Both the position numbers and the translations under genes were made by a program. Below are positions 1 to 8,731 of a DNA stretch of 64,000 bases, one piece after another. The notes under the pieces are model-generated. The model did not search any database. It worked only from the letters and a program-made list of their open reading frames with translations, and was not told the origin of the DNA. Each line of letters begins with the position of its first letter. The stretch's first letter is position 1. Source of the stretch: Paenibacillus zeirhizosphaerae (GTDB taxonomy: Bacteria; Bacillota; Bacilli; Paenibacillales; Paenibacillaceae); NCBI RefSeq assembly GCF_030705605.1, contig NZ_JAPCKK010000011.1:62001-126000 (forward strand). Direction: 5' to 3'.

Positions 1-395
1 ACCTGGTGAAGCCGAACGAGGAGGAAGCCGCCCGCTTCGCCGGCATCGCGCCCGGTGGCGGACTGGCCGCGATGCGCGAGGCTGCCGCCAAGCTTGTGCA
101 GGCCGGGGCTGGCTTGGCCGTCGTCTCGCTTGGCGCAGACGGCGTGCTGGCGGCCACCGCCGCCGCCAGCTACCGCGTGACGCTGCCCCACGCTGACATC
201 GTCAGCCCGCTCGGCAGCGGAGACGCCATGGTCGCCGGGCTGGTCACAGGCGACCTGGCTGGCCTTGGCCTCCCCGCCATGCTGCGGCGCGGAGCGGCCT
301 GCGGCACGGCAGCCGCGCTGCATGCGATGGCTGGCCGTATCACTCCTGCGGATGTCCTGCGCCTGGAGAAGGACATCCGAGTGGAGCGGCTGTAG
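1..395 (+). CDS. fruK: 1-phosphofructokinase-like PfkB kinase, 3' part only
   Basis: C-terminal part of a PfkB/ribokinase-fold sugar-phosphate kinase; the gene begins before the window and the reading frame is open from base 3. The first visible residues, LVKPNEEE, match the substrate-loop motif of the FruK/LacC branch, and PLGSGDAMVAG carries the GSGD anion-hole and catalytic Asp of the family. FruK phosphorylates fructose-1-phosphate to fructose-1,6-bisphosphate in the cytoplasm, which fits the fructose-type PTS about 5 kb downstream. Tagatose-6-phosphate kinase (LacC) is the main alternative. A terminator hairpin follows the stop. Confidence 0.8.
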   Translation, partial: LVKPNEEEAARFAGIAPGGGLAAMREAAAKLVQAGAGLAVVSLGADGVLAATAAASYRVTLPHADIVSPLGSGDAMVAGLVTGDLAGLGLPAMLRRGAACGTAAALHAMAGRITPADVLRLEKDIRVERL

Positions 396-426
396 CCTGC
401 TTTACGGGTTCACAGCTCATGACAGC

Positions 427-470
427 AAAAGCCGCCCCCCATATGTATAACGGAGGACGGCTTCTTTTTT
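427..470. terminator. Bidirectional intrinsic terminator
   Basis: Hairpin with arms AAGCCG / CGGCTT plus further imperfect pairing of C-rich and G-rich segments, followed by a T-run on the plus strand and preceded by an A-run. It sits between two convergent genes and can end both the kinase transcript and the LysE-type exporter transcript. Confidence 0.75.
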
Positions 471-1077
471 ACCTAAGCAAAGTGACTGCCATGTATATGG
501 CCAATCCGAAAATCACAAGCGCTGACACCCTGTTCAGGTTCCTGCTGATTCCGCCTGCCGGATCAATTCGCCCCACTCCCCTGCCAGCCGCGGCCAGCCC
601 TGCAAACCAGCACCAGGACACCAGAGCTGCGGTCAGCGTGAATACCCACCTGTCCCCTCCTTCATACTGCAGGGAGCTGGTTCCGATGACGCCAACCGTA
701 TCCAGAATGGCATGCGGGTTCAACAGCGACACCGAGGCCGCGAAAGCAACCTGGCGCGAAGCCCGAAGGGGGGAAGGCGCCCCCGCCTGAGACTGACCCG
801 AACGCCAGATGCTCCAGGCCATATACAACAGGAACAGGCAGCCGGCCCCGTACAAAATATCCGTCAGCCAGCTCCATCGCAGCATGAGCAGTGACACGCC
901 CCCTACAGCGAGGAAAATGAGCAGCGTATCACAAACGCCAGCCGTGATTACAGCAGGGAGCGCCTTCCTCAGACTAGGCTGGCTGGCCCCCTGATTGAAT
1001 ATGAATACGTTCTGTACGCCCAAGGGTAAAATGAGCCCCAGCGCGAGCAAGAACGCATGTACAGCAGCTTCCATCAT
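469..1077 (-). CDS. LysE/ArgO-type amino acid exporter
   Basis: 202-residue polytopic membrane protein, the usual length for the LysE/RhtB superfamily, with about six hydrophobic segments. The segment SLLNPHAILDTVGVIG is the conserved NPxxxLDT signature of the ArgO/LysE branch, which exports basic amino acids by proton exchange. The substrate here is inferred, not shown. Two direct repeats lie upstream at 1150-1182 and a MocR-type regulator lies nearby, an arrangement common for LysE-type exporters. The 3' end runs into the shared terminator. Confidence 0.85.
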   Translation of the reverse strand: MMEAAVHAFLLALGLILPLGVQNVFIFNQGASQPSLRKALPAVITAGVCDTLLIFLAVGGVSLLMLRWSWLTDILYGAGCLFLLYMAWSIWRSGQSQAGAPSPLRASRQVAFAASVSLLNPHAILDTVGVIGTSSLQYEGGDRWVFTLTAALVSWCWFAGLAAAGRGVGRIDPAGGISRNLNRVSALVIFGLAIYMAVTLLR

Positions 1078-1149
1078 CCGGGTACAAATCCTCTCTTCTG
1101 TCAGCTTGATTCATGTAAATCACTCTAATGCGTTGACAGAGACTTGTCG

Positions 1150-1182
1150 CCAGCCAAATTCTCATGATCCCACCAGCCAAAT
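1150..1182 (-). promoter_or_regulatory. Direct repeat upstream of the exporter gene
   Basis: The 10-mer CCAGCCAAAT occurs at 1150-1159 and again at 1173-1182, start to start 23 bp, about two helical turns. It lies 70-105 bp upstream of the exporter start. MocR/PdxR/GabR-type regulators are known to bind direct repeats with such spacing, so this may be an operator; that is inference. Confidence 0.4.
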
Positions 1183-1263
1183 AATTCGGCAGACATAGTT
1201 CCTGTTTTCCGATGTTTCGGCGTATCTATGCGGGCTTGTCGGTTTGAAAAATGGAAAAGCAGT

Positions 1264-1722
1264 TTATGAAATCTCTTCCGCAAGTTTCTTCAATTCATTG
1301 GCCCGATCTATAATAAATCTCTGCATATATTTTTCAAGGAACAATCGATCAACTACTTTTCCAATAACTCCAAAAGGCGATCTATATTCAAATGTATCCT
1401 TCATAATAGTTCCTTGGCCATGCTCCAGAAATGCATGTGTGTGAGTGAAGGAACGAAAGGCTCCCTTGACCATCACATCCGTAAGCTTGTGGGGGATTTC
1501 CATTTCTACTACCTTAGCCGTTAACCTTTGTTTAATCCCAAAATGAATGGCTTCCCAGGTAACGGTGTCCCCTTCTTTGAGCAACCCCTTTGTCACCCCG
1601 CCAACTGCCTTTTCTTTCGTTTTTGACGTTGTTTTTGTGTGTATTTCTACATCTCTTACAAGGTCAAAACAGACATTTATCGGAGCTTCTATATAAGTAT
1701 CATGTCTGATTAGTGGCACCAT
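1264..1722 (-). CDS. SRPBCC (START-like) family protein
   Basis: About 152 residues, the size of a single SRPBCC/START-like helix-grip domain. The start RHDTYIEAPINVCFDLVRDVEIH fits the first strand and the P-x-x-x-F/V-x-x-V/I helix of the family, and the C-terminal amphipathic helix RFIIDRANELKKLAEE is typical of related cyclase/dehydrase-like proteins. The ATG at 1722 is preferred because GGAGAGG lies 8 bases upstream. Such proteins bind hydrophobic ligands; the ligand is unknown. The gene is visibly richer in A+T than its neighbours. Confidence 0.75.
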   Translation of the reverse strand: MVPLIRHDTYIEAPINVCFDLVRDVEIHTKTTSKTKEKAVGGVTKGLLKEGDTVTWEAIHFGIKQRLTAKVVEMEIPHKLTDVMVKGAFRSFTHTHAFLEHGQGTIMKDTFEYRSPFGVIGKVVDRLFLEKYMQRFIIDRANELKKLAEEIS

Positions 1723-1894
1723 GCTCACACCCTCTCCTAAAAAGCATAAACTGGCTGTTAGGATACATTATTTTCTGTTCTGGATAATATGAAAAGGCTC
1801 CATTCGCATTCTTGCTCAGGAGGGAGTAATATTGAATCTGGTCAACCGTTATGACTAACTGGTCAGAATGCTCTCGGTGAAAGGAAGTCTCGTC

Positions 1895-3361
1895 ATGCTG
1901 ATTCCCGACTGGAGGCCAGATACCTCTTCCCCGCTTCCGGTATACAAACAGATCGAACACTATATTCGCTTGAAAATCCTTCATGGCGAATGGCCGTCCG
2001 GCACCCGTCTTCCTTCCCAGCGGACCTTGTCCACACTGTTCGGGGTCAACCGCAGCACAGTAACAACTGCTCTCGGCCTGTTGTCCGCATCCGGGCTGCT
2101 GGAAGGCAACCGCGGCGGCGGAACCGTGGTACGCTCAGGGCCTCAAGAGCCGTTCAATACCACAGCGGAGCCCATCTGGGTGGATGCGGCTGATGAAGGC
2201 ATTCATTACCCCAACCTGCCTGTCATCCAAACGATTAACCGTATGGAAGCTGCATCCGGCATCATCCGGCTGGGAACCGGGGAACTGTCCTCCGAGCTGC
2301 TGCCTCACGATAGCTACAATCGGCTGCTGGCCGAGCTGTCACAGCACAGCCGAAGGCTGAGTTATCCGGAGCCGCAGGGCTGCCCCGAGCTGCGCGAGGC
2401 AATTGCCAACCAGGCCGCCGGATCGGGAATCCTGGCCAGCGCGGCTTCCGTACTGATTGTGTCCGGTTCGCTGCAGGCCCTTCATCTGATTTCCGTGGGG
2501 CTGCTTCCCAAGGGAACGGCCATCCTGACCGAAAAGCCGTCCTATCTATACTCCATTCATGCCTTCCAGTCGGCCGGTATGAAGCTCATCGGACTGCCGA
2601 TGGACACGGAGGGACTGCAGACAGAGAAGCTTTCGGATACAGCAGCGGCTTATTCCGCAAGCCTTCTCTATACCAATCCTACCTTTCACAATCCAACAGG
2701 CCGAACCATGAGCCTGGAGAGAAGGGCAGAGCTGTTGGACCAGGCACGCTCCTGCGGATTGTCCATCATTGAGGACGGAGCGTACAGTGAGCTATGGATT
2801 GACCAAGAGCCCCCGCCCGCCCTGAAGTCCCTCGATACGGAAGGACGGGTTCTGTATACAGGCACGCTGTCCAAATCCTTTAGTCCGGGGCTGCGGATCG
2901 GCTGGGTTATCGGGCCTGAGCCGGTGATTGGACGGCTGGCGGACATTAAAATGCAGATGGATTACGGCTCCAGCGTGCTTGCCCAGGAAGCCGCCGCCTT
3001 ATGGCTTTCCTCCGGACGCCATGAGGCGCATCTGCAGCATGTCCGTTCTCGGCTGCGCGAGCGGCGCGATCATCTGCTGGACCTGCTGCACCTTTTCTTC
3101 CGGGACCTCGCAGCATGGGACAAGCCGAGCGGCGGCTTTTACGTATGGCTCAAGCTAACCGTAACCGTGCCGCTGCGGACATTGTTTGAATCTGCTCTTG
3201 CCAGCGGCATTTTGCTGAATCCCGGGGATATCTATGACCGCCAGGACCGGCTTCATCTGCGGTTATCCTACGCTTACGCTTCTACGGCCGAGATGAACAA
3301 CGCGGTTCCGGCCCTCGCCGGGATCGTACGCAAGCTGGCGGTTGGGCATCAGCAGTCATGA
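1895..3361 (+). CDS. MocR/PdxR-type GntR-aminotransferase regulator
   Basis: 488 residues. The N-terminal 70 residues form a GntR winged helix (PVYKQIEHYIR, GTRLPSQRTLSTLFGVNRSTV), followed by a fold-type I aminotransferase-like domain including a YTNPTFHNPTG segment and the PLP-lysine motif TGTLSKSFSPGLRIGW. MocR proteins use the PLP domain as a sensor and act in the cytoplasm as activators or repressors. ATG 1895 is chosen over 1868 because AAGGAAG stands 7 bases before it. It is divergent from the SRPBCC gene and overlaps the end of mobA by 13 bases. Possible targets include the nearby LysE-type exporter; B6 or GABA genes are not seen here. Confidence 0.9.
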   Translation: MLIPDWRPDTSSPLPVYKQIEHYIRLKILHGEWPSGTRLPSQRTLSTLFGVNRSTVTTALGLLSASGLLEGNRGGGTVVRSGPQEPFNTTAEPIWVDAADEGIHYPNLPVIQTINRMEAASGIIRLGTGELSSELLPHDSYNRLLAELSQHSRRLSYPEPQGCPELREAIANQAAGSGILASAASVLIVSGSLQALHLISVGLLPKGTAILTEKPSYLYSIHAFQSAGMKLIGLPMDTEGLQTEKLSDTAAAYSASLLYTNPTFHNPTGRTMSLERRAELLDQARSCGLSIIEDGAYSELWIDQEPPPALKSLDTEGRVLYTGTLSKSFSPGLRIGWVIGPEPVIGRLADIKMQMDYGSSVLAQEAAALWLSSGRHEAHLQHVRSRLRERRDHLLDLLHLFFRDLAAWDKPSGGFYVWLKLTVTVPLRTLFESALASGILLNPGDIYDRQDRLHLRLSYAYASTAEMNNAVPALAGIVRKLAVGHQQS

Positions 3362-3969
3362 TTCTTGAGGCTGGCTTCTTCCCGAAGCCAGCCGGTTACG
3401 CGACGGTAATCCTCCGGTTCGTTCATATTGAAGAATACCTTGTCCGCCGCCCTTGACCCGGAAGCGGCTAATTGTTCCCCGTCCACATATACTGCGCTGA
3501 TCGTATCCAGCCAATCCTGCATCCGCAAACGACCGGCTTGCAGCCTTTCCTCCAAGCCTGGCAGTACCCGATGATGATAGGCAGCCAACAGCGGTTGTTT
3601 TCTGCCGCCAATGACCGGAATTACCGCATTCCATGGCTCATCCGCCAACGTGAGCAGAGCAAGCATCGTCTCCGCGTTCACCAGCGGCATATCGCAGGCG
3701 CATAGGATACTCCACTCCGTTCGTGTCTCCTTAAGCCCTGCATGCAGGCCCGCAAGAGGCCCTTGTCCGGGATACTGATCGGGCACCGCCTCCAGGCCGA
3801 ACGGCAGGCTTCCCCCCTTGCTGCCCGTGACAATCACTCGATTTGCCGCCTTACGTACCTCACCCGCGATTCTTTCGAGGACAGTCATTCCATCCAGCCT
3901 TAGCTGTGATTTGTCCGTCCCCATGCGTGACGATGCTCCTCCCGCGAGTACAATGCCTGTTACCTTCAA
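3349..3969 (-). CDS. mobA: Molybdenum cofactor guanylyltransferase MobA
   Basis: About 206 residues. The N-terminus VTGIVLAGGASSRMGTDKSQL holds the LAGG-x-SxRMG-x-DK nucleotide-binding signature of MobA, which joins GMP to molybdopterin to form the guanine dinucleotide cofactor. The segment ILCACDMPLVN carries the metal-binding Asp. The TTG at 3969 is chosen because GGGAGG lies exactly 8 bases upstream, while ATG 3996 has no ribosome binding site. The bis-MGD oxidoreductase at 17257-19377 is a likely client. The gene is convergent with, and slightly overlaps, the MocR-type gene. Confidence 0.9.
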   Translation of the reverse strand: MKVTGIVLAGGASSRMGTDKSQLRLDGMTVLERIAGEVRKAANRVIVTGSKGGSLPFGLEAVPDQYPGQGPLAGLHAGLKETRTEWSILCACDMPLVNAETMLALLTLADEPWNAVIPVIGGRKQPLLAAYHHRVLPGLEERLQAGRLRMQDWLDTISAVYVDGEQLAASGSRAADKVFFNMNEPEDYRRVTGWLREEASLKNHDC

Positions 3970-4033
3970 TCGCTGCGCCTCCCTCCGATGTTCCATGTCA
4001 TAAGTTTGCCGCTTGGAATTGTTAACCTTTTGA

Positions 4034-4050
4034 AACAATGATACATTGTT
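4034..4050. promoter_or_regulatory. Perfect palindrome in the mobA/MFS divergent region
   Basis: AACAATG-ATA-CATTGTT, a 7-3-7 perfect dyad between the divergent mobA and MFS starts. It could be an operator for either gene. It covers the in-frame ATG at 4038, which argues that the MFS protein starts further downstream. Confidence 0.35.
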
Positions 4051-4082
4051 GTTACTATCGGTCCAAGAAAGGAATGTATGCG

Positions 4083-5297
4083 TTGAGGAAGAGCAACCAT
4101 TCACTCTATTCCCTGAAGCTGTACAATTTTTTCATCTACGGGGCTATCGCCATTTTCTCAAGCTTCTTCCCGCTGTATCTGCAGGAAATCGGGATGGACA
4201 AAATCGAAATCGGCAGCCTGATGGCCGTCGGCCCTTTTGTATCTGTATTTGCCAACCCCTTCTGGGGATATATGAGCGACCGGACACAGAACGTACGGCG
4301 TACGCTGTTTATTATGATGACAGGAACGCTGCTGCTGTTACAAGCTGTATTTCTTGTGAATACATATTCCTTAATTTATTCGACCATGATTTTGTTTTTC
4401 TTTTTCCAGAGTCCGCTCTTTGCTCAGACCAACAGCATGATTCTCAGTTACATCGAAGGCACTGGCCGGAAATTCGGGTCGTACCGGCTGTGGGGCTCTC
4501 TCGGTTGGGCTGTAATTGCGGCCGCTTCCGGTTCGATTATCGATTATTTTGGCATAAGCAGCATCGCGGCCGTTTTCAGTATCCTGCTGCTGGTTGCAGC
4601 GACAGCGGCCGCAACCCTTCCACCGCTCCACAGGGCACCAGACACCCCGTCAATCAGCCTGCGCGGCTTTGGAAGGGTTATTAATAACGGATATTTTATG
4701 AGCTTTATCCTTCTCGGCGTTCTGGTGTCAATTCCTAACGCCATGAACAGCGCCTTTGTCTCTCTATATATCACGGAGCTTGGCGGTACAAAAAGCATGG
4801 TTGGCCTGTCTGTATTTATGTCTTCCATATTTGAGGTGATCGTCTTCCTGCTGTTCGACCGCTGGCTCAAACGAAAAATGACGGTCCTAACCGCCTGTCT
4901 CGCCCTCGTCAGCCTGCTGTTCGCCCTGCGCTGGCAGCTTATGGCTGTCGCCTCGAACCCGCTGGATATCGTGCTCGTACAAGCGCTGCACTGCATCACC
5001 TTCGGCGGTTATTTCTACGTCGGCACACAACTGACCATGCTGTTCATTCCTGTGGAATATCGTTCTTCCGGCCAGTCGCTGTACACGCTCACGTGGAGCG
5101 GCATTTCCGGTATAGCGGCCGGCTTTGCAGGAGGCTGGCTCTTTCAAAGCTTCGGCGGCGAGATGATGTATAAAGTCGGAGTTATGCTTGCGCTGCTGGG
5201 AGCGGTAGGATTCGGCGTCATGTGGTATATGCTGTACAGCTACGGTTATCGTCCGCCACAGGCTGAGAAACAGCAGGCACCGCAGAACGGAATTTAA
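4083..5297 (+). CDS. MFS transporter (PPP/nucleoside-symporter-like)
   Basis: About 404 residues with twelve predicted membrane spans. The loop after helix 2 reads FWGYMSDRTQNVRR, the MFS motif A (G-x-x-x-D-R-x-x-x-R). The order and length resemble the PPP/MFS_1-like group. The TTG at 4083 is preferred because AAGAAAGGA ends 9 bases upstream; ATG 4074 and ATG 4038 are in frame but poorly placed. The substrate cannot be told from sequence. Divergent from mobA, and followed by a terminator. Confidence 0.8.
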   Translation: MRKSNHSLYSLKLYNFFIYGAIAIFSSFFPLYLQEIGMDKIEIGSLMAVGPFVSVFANPFWGYMSDRTQNVRRTLFIMMTGTLLLLQAVFLVNTYSLIYSTMILFFFFQSPLFAQTNSMILSYIEGTGRKFGSYRLWGSLGWAVIAAASGSIIDYFGISSIAAVFSILLLVAATAAATLPPLHRAPDTPSISLRGFGRVINNGYFMSFILLGVLVSIPNAMNSAFVSLYITELGGTKSMVGLSVFMSSIFEVIVFLLFDRWLKRKMTVLTACLALVSLLFALRWQLMAVASNPLDIVLVQALHCITFGGYFYVGTQLTMLFIPVEYRSSGQSLYTLTWSGISGIAAGFAGGWLFQSFGGEMMYKVGVMLALLGAVGFGVMWYMLYSYGYRPPQAEKQQAPQNGI

Positions 5298-5308
5298 TCC
5301 GAAAAGTC

Positions 5309-5347
5309 AAAACACCGGAGATCCCGAGGGGGACTTCCGGTGCCGTT
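5309..5347. terminator. Bidirectional intrinsic terminator
   Basis: Perfect arms CACCGGA (5313-5319) and TCCGGTG (5336-5342), flanked by AAAA on the left and TTTT on the right, between the convergent MFS and PTS IIA genes. Confidence 0.75.
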
Positions 5348-5348
5348 T

Positions 5349-5804
5349 TCAGCTCTGGATTTGCGCTACCAGAGCCGCAATCGCCGCCTTATCCGGTGCT
5401 TGCTCAAGCGCGAGGCGGAATTCATCATCGACCAGCTTGCGCGATAGATTTTGCAGTATCTTCAAATGCTCGCTGCCGCCGTCTTCAGGGACCGCCAACA
5501 TGAAGAACAATGTGGCATCCTCCGTGTCAATGCTGTCCCAGTCTATCCCGGGCAATTTACGGCCAAAGGCTACCGCAGGGCTAGCTACAGAATGGGTCTT
5601 CCCGTGGGGAATGGCGATGCCGAAGCCGATGCCAGTCGAGCTTTCTTGTTCACGCGCCATCACCGCCTCCCGATAGCTGGCTGCGTCCTTTAACGCCCCG
5701 CTCCGCTCCAGCAGAGCGATCAGCTCATCTATAATTTCTTCCTTGGTCGTGCCCTCCAGCTCAAGCCTCATCCGGTTCTCTGATAACAGCTCGGTTATAT
5801 TCAT
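5349..5804 (-). CDS. Fructose/mannose-type PTS enzyme IIA
   Basis: 151-residue EIIA of the fructose-mannitol type. GIAIPHGKTHSV holds the phosphorylated His. It passes phosphate from HPr to the IIB domain of the partner transporter. The ATG at 5804 is chosen because GGGAG lies 10 bases upstream, while the ATG at 5813 is too close to it. It follows the IIBC gene by 22 bases on the same strand and ends at a shared terminator, so it is the last gene of the PTS unit. Confidence 0.93.
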   Translation of the reverse strand: MNITELLSENRMRLELEGTTKEEIIDELIALLERSGALKDAASYREAVMAREQESSTGIGFGIAIPHGKTHSVASPAVAFGRKLPGIDWDSIDTEDATLFFMLAVPEDGGSEHLKILQNLSRKLVDDEFRLALEQAPDKAAIAALVAQIQS

Positions 5805-5826
5805 ACAGACCATTCTCCCTTCAAAG

Positions 5827-7260
5827 CTAGAGCGCCGCAGACGAAGCTTGCTTCTCCCTCGCCTGCTTCGCGGAGCGGCGCGCCTTCAGCAGATTAACCA
5901 TCAGCGCGGTGATTCCGGTGCCCACGATAATGGCCAGAGCGAACATGCCGATGTTATCAATCGCTCCAACAACAGCGACAATGGGCCCGCCGTGCGGAAC
6001 ACTGTCGCCTACGCCGCCCATCATCGCCAGAGCAGAGGCGACCATGGCGCCTACAATCAGGCTGGGGATGACACGCAGCGGATCGCTGGCGGCAAACGGA
6101 ATAGCTCCCTCCGTAATACCGAACAGGCCCATGGCCAGGGCCGCCTTGCCGGCTTCCTGCTCTTCCTTGCTGTACAGCTTCTTGGCCACCAGGGAAGCAA
6201 TGCCCATGCCTAGCGGAGGTGTACAAATCGCAGCCGCAATCGCACCCATGATCGCTGTATTGCCTTCGCCAATCAGTGATGCCCCGAACAGGAACGCCAC
6301 CTTGTTGAACGGGCCACCCATATCAAAAGCAATCATGGCTCCCAAAATCAAGGCAAGCAGAATCGCGCTGCCTCCCTGCATGCCATTCAGCATATCTGTA
6401 AGCCCGCCCATCATCGCGGCAATCGGTCGGCCCAGCAGCCAGATGAACGCGCTGGCCGTAACGAGCGAAGCGATAATCGGAATGACCAGAATCGGCATAA
6501 TCGGTTGAATCATACGTGGAACCTTCCATTTTTTGACCCATAAAGCCACATAACCAGCCAGGAAACCGGCAACTATACCACCAATAAAGCCTGCGCCCGC
6601 TTCACTGTTGTAAAAGCTTCCGTTGGCCGCGATATAACCGGCAATCATACCTGGCGCAATCCCCGGACGGTCAGCGATGCTGTAAGCAATGTAAGCCGCC
6701 AAAATCGGCACCATGAACATAAAGCCGGTCGCACCGATATCTTGGATCTTCTGCCAGAAGGAGCCTTCGGGAATTGCCATGCCGGATGGCGTAGGCTCAC
6801 CGCCAATCGCCAGCGCAATAGCAATCATCAGGCCACCGATGACCACAAAGGGAATCATGAACGACACGCCGCTCATGAGATGCCGGTAGATGGGATTCTG
6901 TCTGGATCTCTGCTCGCTCTTGGCTTCTTCAATCGTCTTCAGCCCGCCGGCAGATGCCACCTTTCCGTCCTGAAACAAGCGGATAATCGCGACCGGGTCC
7001 TTGATCGCCTCCCTCGTTCCGCATTCATACACCGGTTTTCCGGCAAAACGGGACTTATCCACCCCTTTGTCAGCGGCAATAATGACCCCGTCCGCCTCCA
7101 TAATCTCCTGCGCTGTCAGCTCGTTTTCCGTGCCTGCGGAGCCCTGGGTCTCCACCTTGACCTCTACCCCCGTATCCAGGCCCGCTTTTGTCAGCTTCTC
7201 CGCTGCAATATACGTGTGGGCAATTCCGGTCGGACATGATGTAACCGCAACCAATTTCAT
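5827..7260 (-). CDS. Fructose/mannose-type PTS enzyme IIBC
   Basis: 477 residues. Residues 1-100 are a fructose-type IIB domain, with the phosphocysteine in KLVAVTSCPTGIAHTYIAAE. After a linker (about 100-125) comes the IIC membrane domain (about 130-455) with the conserved GITEGAIPFAASDP loop and several hydrophobic helices. It imports and phosphorylates a hexose, fructose or mannose by family. It lacks the IIA domain, which is the separate downstream gene. GGGAGG is 8 bases upstream of the ATG. A perfect hairpin at 7349-7375 lies in its 5' region. Confidence 0.93.
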   Translation of the reverse strand: MKLVAVTSCPTGIAHTYIAAEKLTKAGLDTGVEVKVETQGSAGTENELTAQEIMEADGVIIAADKGVDKSRFAGKPVYECGTREAIKDPVAIIRLFQDGKVASAGGLKTIEEAKSEQRSRQNPIYRHLMSGVSFMIPFVVIGGLMIAIALAIGGEPTPSGMAIPEGSFWQKIQDIGATGFMFMVPILAAYIAYSIADRPGIAPGMIAGYIAANGSFYNSEAGAGFIGGIVAGFLAGYVALWVKKWKVPRMIQPIMPILVIPIIASLVTASAFIWLLGRPIAAMMGGLTDMLNGMQGGSAILLALILGAMIAFDMGGPFNKVAFLFGASLIGEGNTAIMGAIAAAICTPPLGMGIASLVAKKLYSKEEQEAGKAALAMGLFGITEGAIPFAASDPLRVIPSLIVGAMVASALAMMGGVGDSVPHGGPIVAVVGAIDNIGMFALAIIVGTGITALMVNLLKARRSAKQAREKQASSAAL

Positions 7261-7348
7261 TCATATATCCTCCCCTGTCAGATATCGCAAAATTGGATTC
7301 ATCCTGCTTATCTGTATCTTACGGCCTGCCGCAGCTTCTAAATGCACA

Positions 7349-7380
7349 AAAAGTTCCGGAATATCCGGAACTTTTGACCG
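7349..7380 (-). terminator. Perfect 12-bp hairpin between transporter and PTS genes
   Basis: Arms AAAAGTTCCGGA (7349-7360) and TCCGGAACTTTT (7364-7375) with a 3-base loop. On the minus strand the T-rich end reads CTTTTTGTG, so it can terminate the ArsB/NhaD-type transcript. Because the arms are perfectly symmetric and lie about 90 bp upstream of the IIBC start, it could instead be the operator of the PRD activator. Confidence 0.6.
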
Positions 7381-7430
7381 CGAACAGGCTCTCGAACAGG
7401 CTATAGAGGAGAAATGCGCATCGACATGTG

Positions 7431-8711
7431 CTACAGAAGATAACGCACGTAGATATAGATGGTGGATATCACGATGGTCAGCAGCATAAGCGGCAGGCCA
7501 TATTTCAAATATTTCAGGAACGTAATCGGGTGACCCTCTTTAGCGGCAAGACCCGCCACGATCAGATTGGCGCTCGCGCCGATCAGGGTTCCGTTACCGC
7601 CCAGACAGGCTCCCAGGGACAGACTCCACCACAACGGCTCAAGGTTGGTCATTCCCATCGTCCCCATGCCTTGAATCAGCGGAATCATGGTTGCCACGAA
7701 CGGAATATTATCCAGAAAAGCAGAAGCAATCGCGCTCATCCACAGGATCAGCATGGATGCCGCCGTCAGATTTCCACCTGTAAGCTCAACCGCCTTGGAC
7801 GCCAGGGCTGCAATCACTCCGGTTTCCACCAGCCCGGATACCAGTACGAAGAGCCCGATGAAAAAAAAGAGGGTTGTCCATTCCACGCGTGTAAAGGCCT
7901 GCTCCATCATGGACTCACCGGTCAACAGCAGCAGAACGAACGCTCCGGCAAGCGCGACGGTCGCCGTCTCCAGATGGAGCAGCTGATGAAGAAAGAAGCC
8001 TGCAACCGTCAGCAGCAGCATGCTTGTGCTTTTCACCAGCATCTTGCGGTCACCCAGCATGTCTTCTTCGTTCATCTCCATGATGCCCCGCTTCAGCTCT
8101 TCCGTTGTACGGAGCTGCTTGCGGAAGATGAGCATGAACAACGGAATCAGCACCGCCATAATGATCACCACGGCAGGTGCCAGATTCTCAATAAAGGCCA
8201 TGAAGGTCAGCTCCTTAACCGCACTGCCGATCATGATGTTCGGCGGGTCGCCGATCAGCGTTGCCGTGCCCCCGATGTTAGAGGCGAATATTTGTGTAAG
8301 CAGATACGGCATGGGATTCACCCGGAGCTGCCTTGTTATGCTGAATGTAACCGGTACGGTCAGCAGCACCGTTGTGACATTATCTAGAAAAGCCGAGCCG
8401 AAAGCCGTAATGACCGCCAGCACGGCCATAATGCGCAAAGGCTCGCCTTTGGCCCATTTGGCCGCTTTAATGGCCAAGTAATTAAACAGCCCCGTCTCCG
8501 CCGTCACACTGACGATAATCATCATGCCGACGAGCAGCCCCAAGGTGTTGAAATCAATGTGCTCAAGCGCTCTTTCCTGGTCTGTGATCCCTACGGCAAT
8601 TAACAGAACCGCACCAAGCATCGCGAGAACCGTACGATGAATTTTTTCCGAAATAATTAATGCATACACGGCCAGAAAAATAACGATGGCCCATACCGCT
8701 TGCTGATCCAT
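7431..8711 (-). CDS. ArsB/NhaD (ion transporter superfamily) permease
   Basis: 426 residues with 10-12 hydrophobic spans. GGTATLIGDPPNIMIGS and its C-terminal counterpart NGTLIGASANLIVAG are the paired re-entrant loop motifs of the ArsB/NhaD and SLC13-type ion transporter superfamily. Substrates in this group include arsenite, Na+ and dicarboxylates; none can be chosen here. ATG 8711 follows AAGGAGG by 4 bases; a TTG lies 6 codons upstream. It is directly downstream of the PTS activator gene and upstream of the PTS genes, an odd place for an ion transporter. Confidence 0.85.
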   Translation of the reverse strand: MDQQAVWAIVIFLAVYALIISEKIHRTVLAMLGAVLLIAVGITDQERALEHIDFNTLGLLVGMMIIVSVTAETGLFNYLAIKAAKWAKGEPLRIMAVLAVITAFGSAFLDNVTTVLLTVPVTFSITRQLRVNPMPYLLTQIFASNIGGTATLIGDPPNIMIGSAVKELTFMAFIENLAPAVVIIMAVLIPLFMLIFRKQLRTTEELKRGIMEMNEEDMLGDRKMLVKSTSMLLLTVAGFFLHQLLHLETATVALAGAFVLLLLTGESMMEQAFTRVEWTTLFFFIGLFVLVSGLVETGVIAALASKAVELTGGNLTAASMLILWMSAIASAFLDNIPFVATMIPLIQGMGTMGMTNLEPLWWSLSLGACLGGNGTLIGASANLIVAGLAAKEGHPITFLKYLKYGLPLMLLTIVISTIYIYVRYLL

Positions 8712-8731
8712 AATGCCTCCTTCGAACAAGC

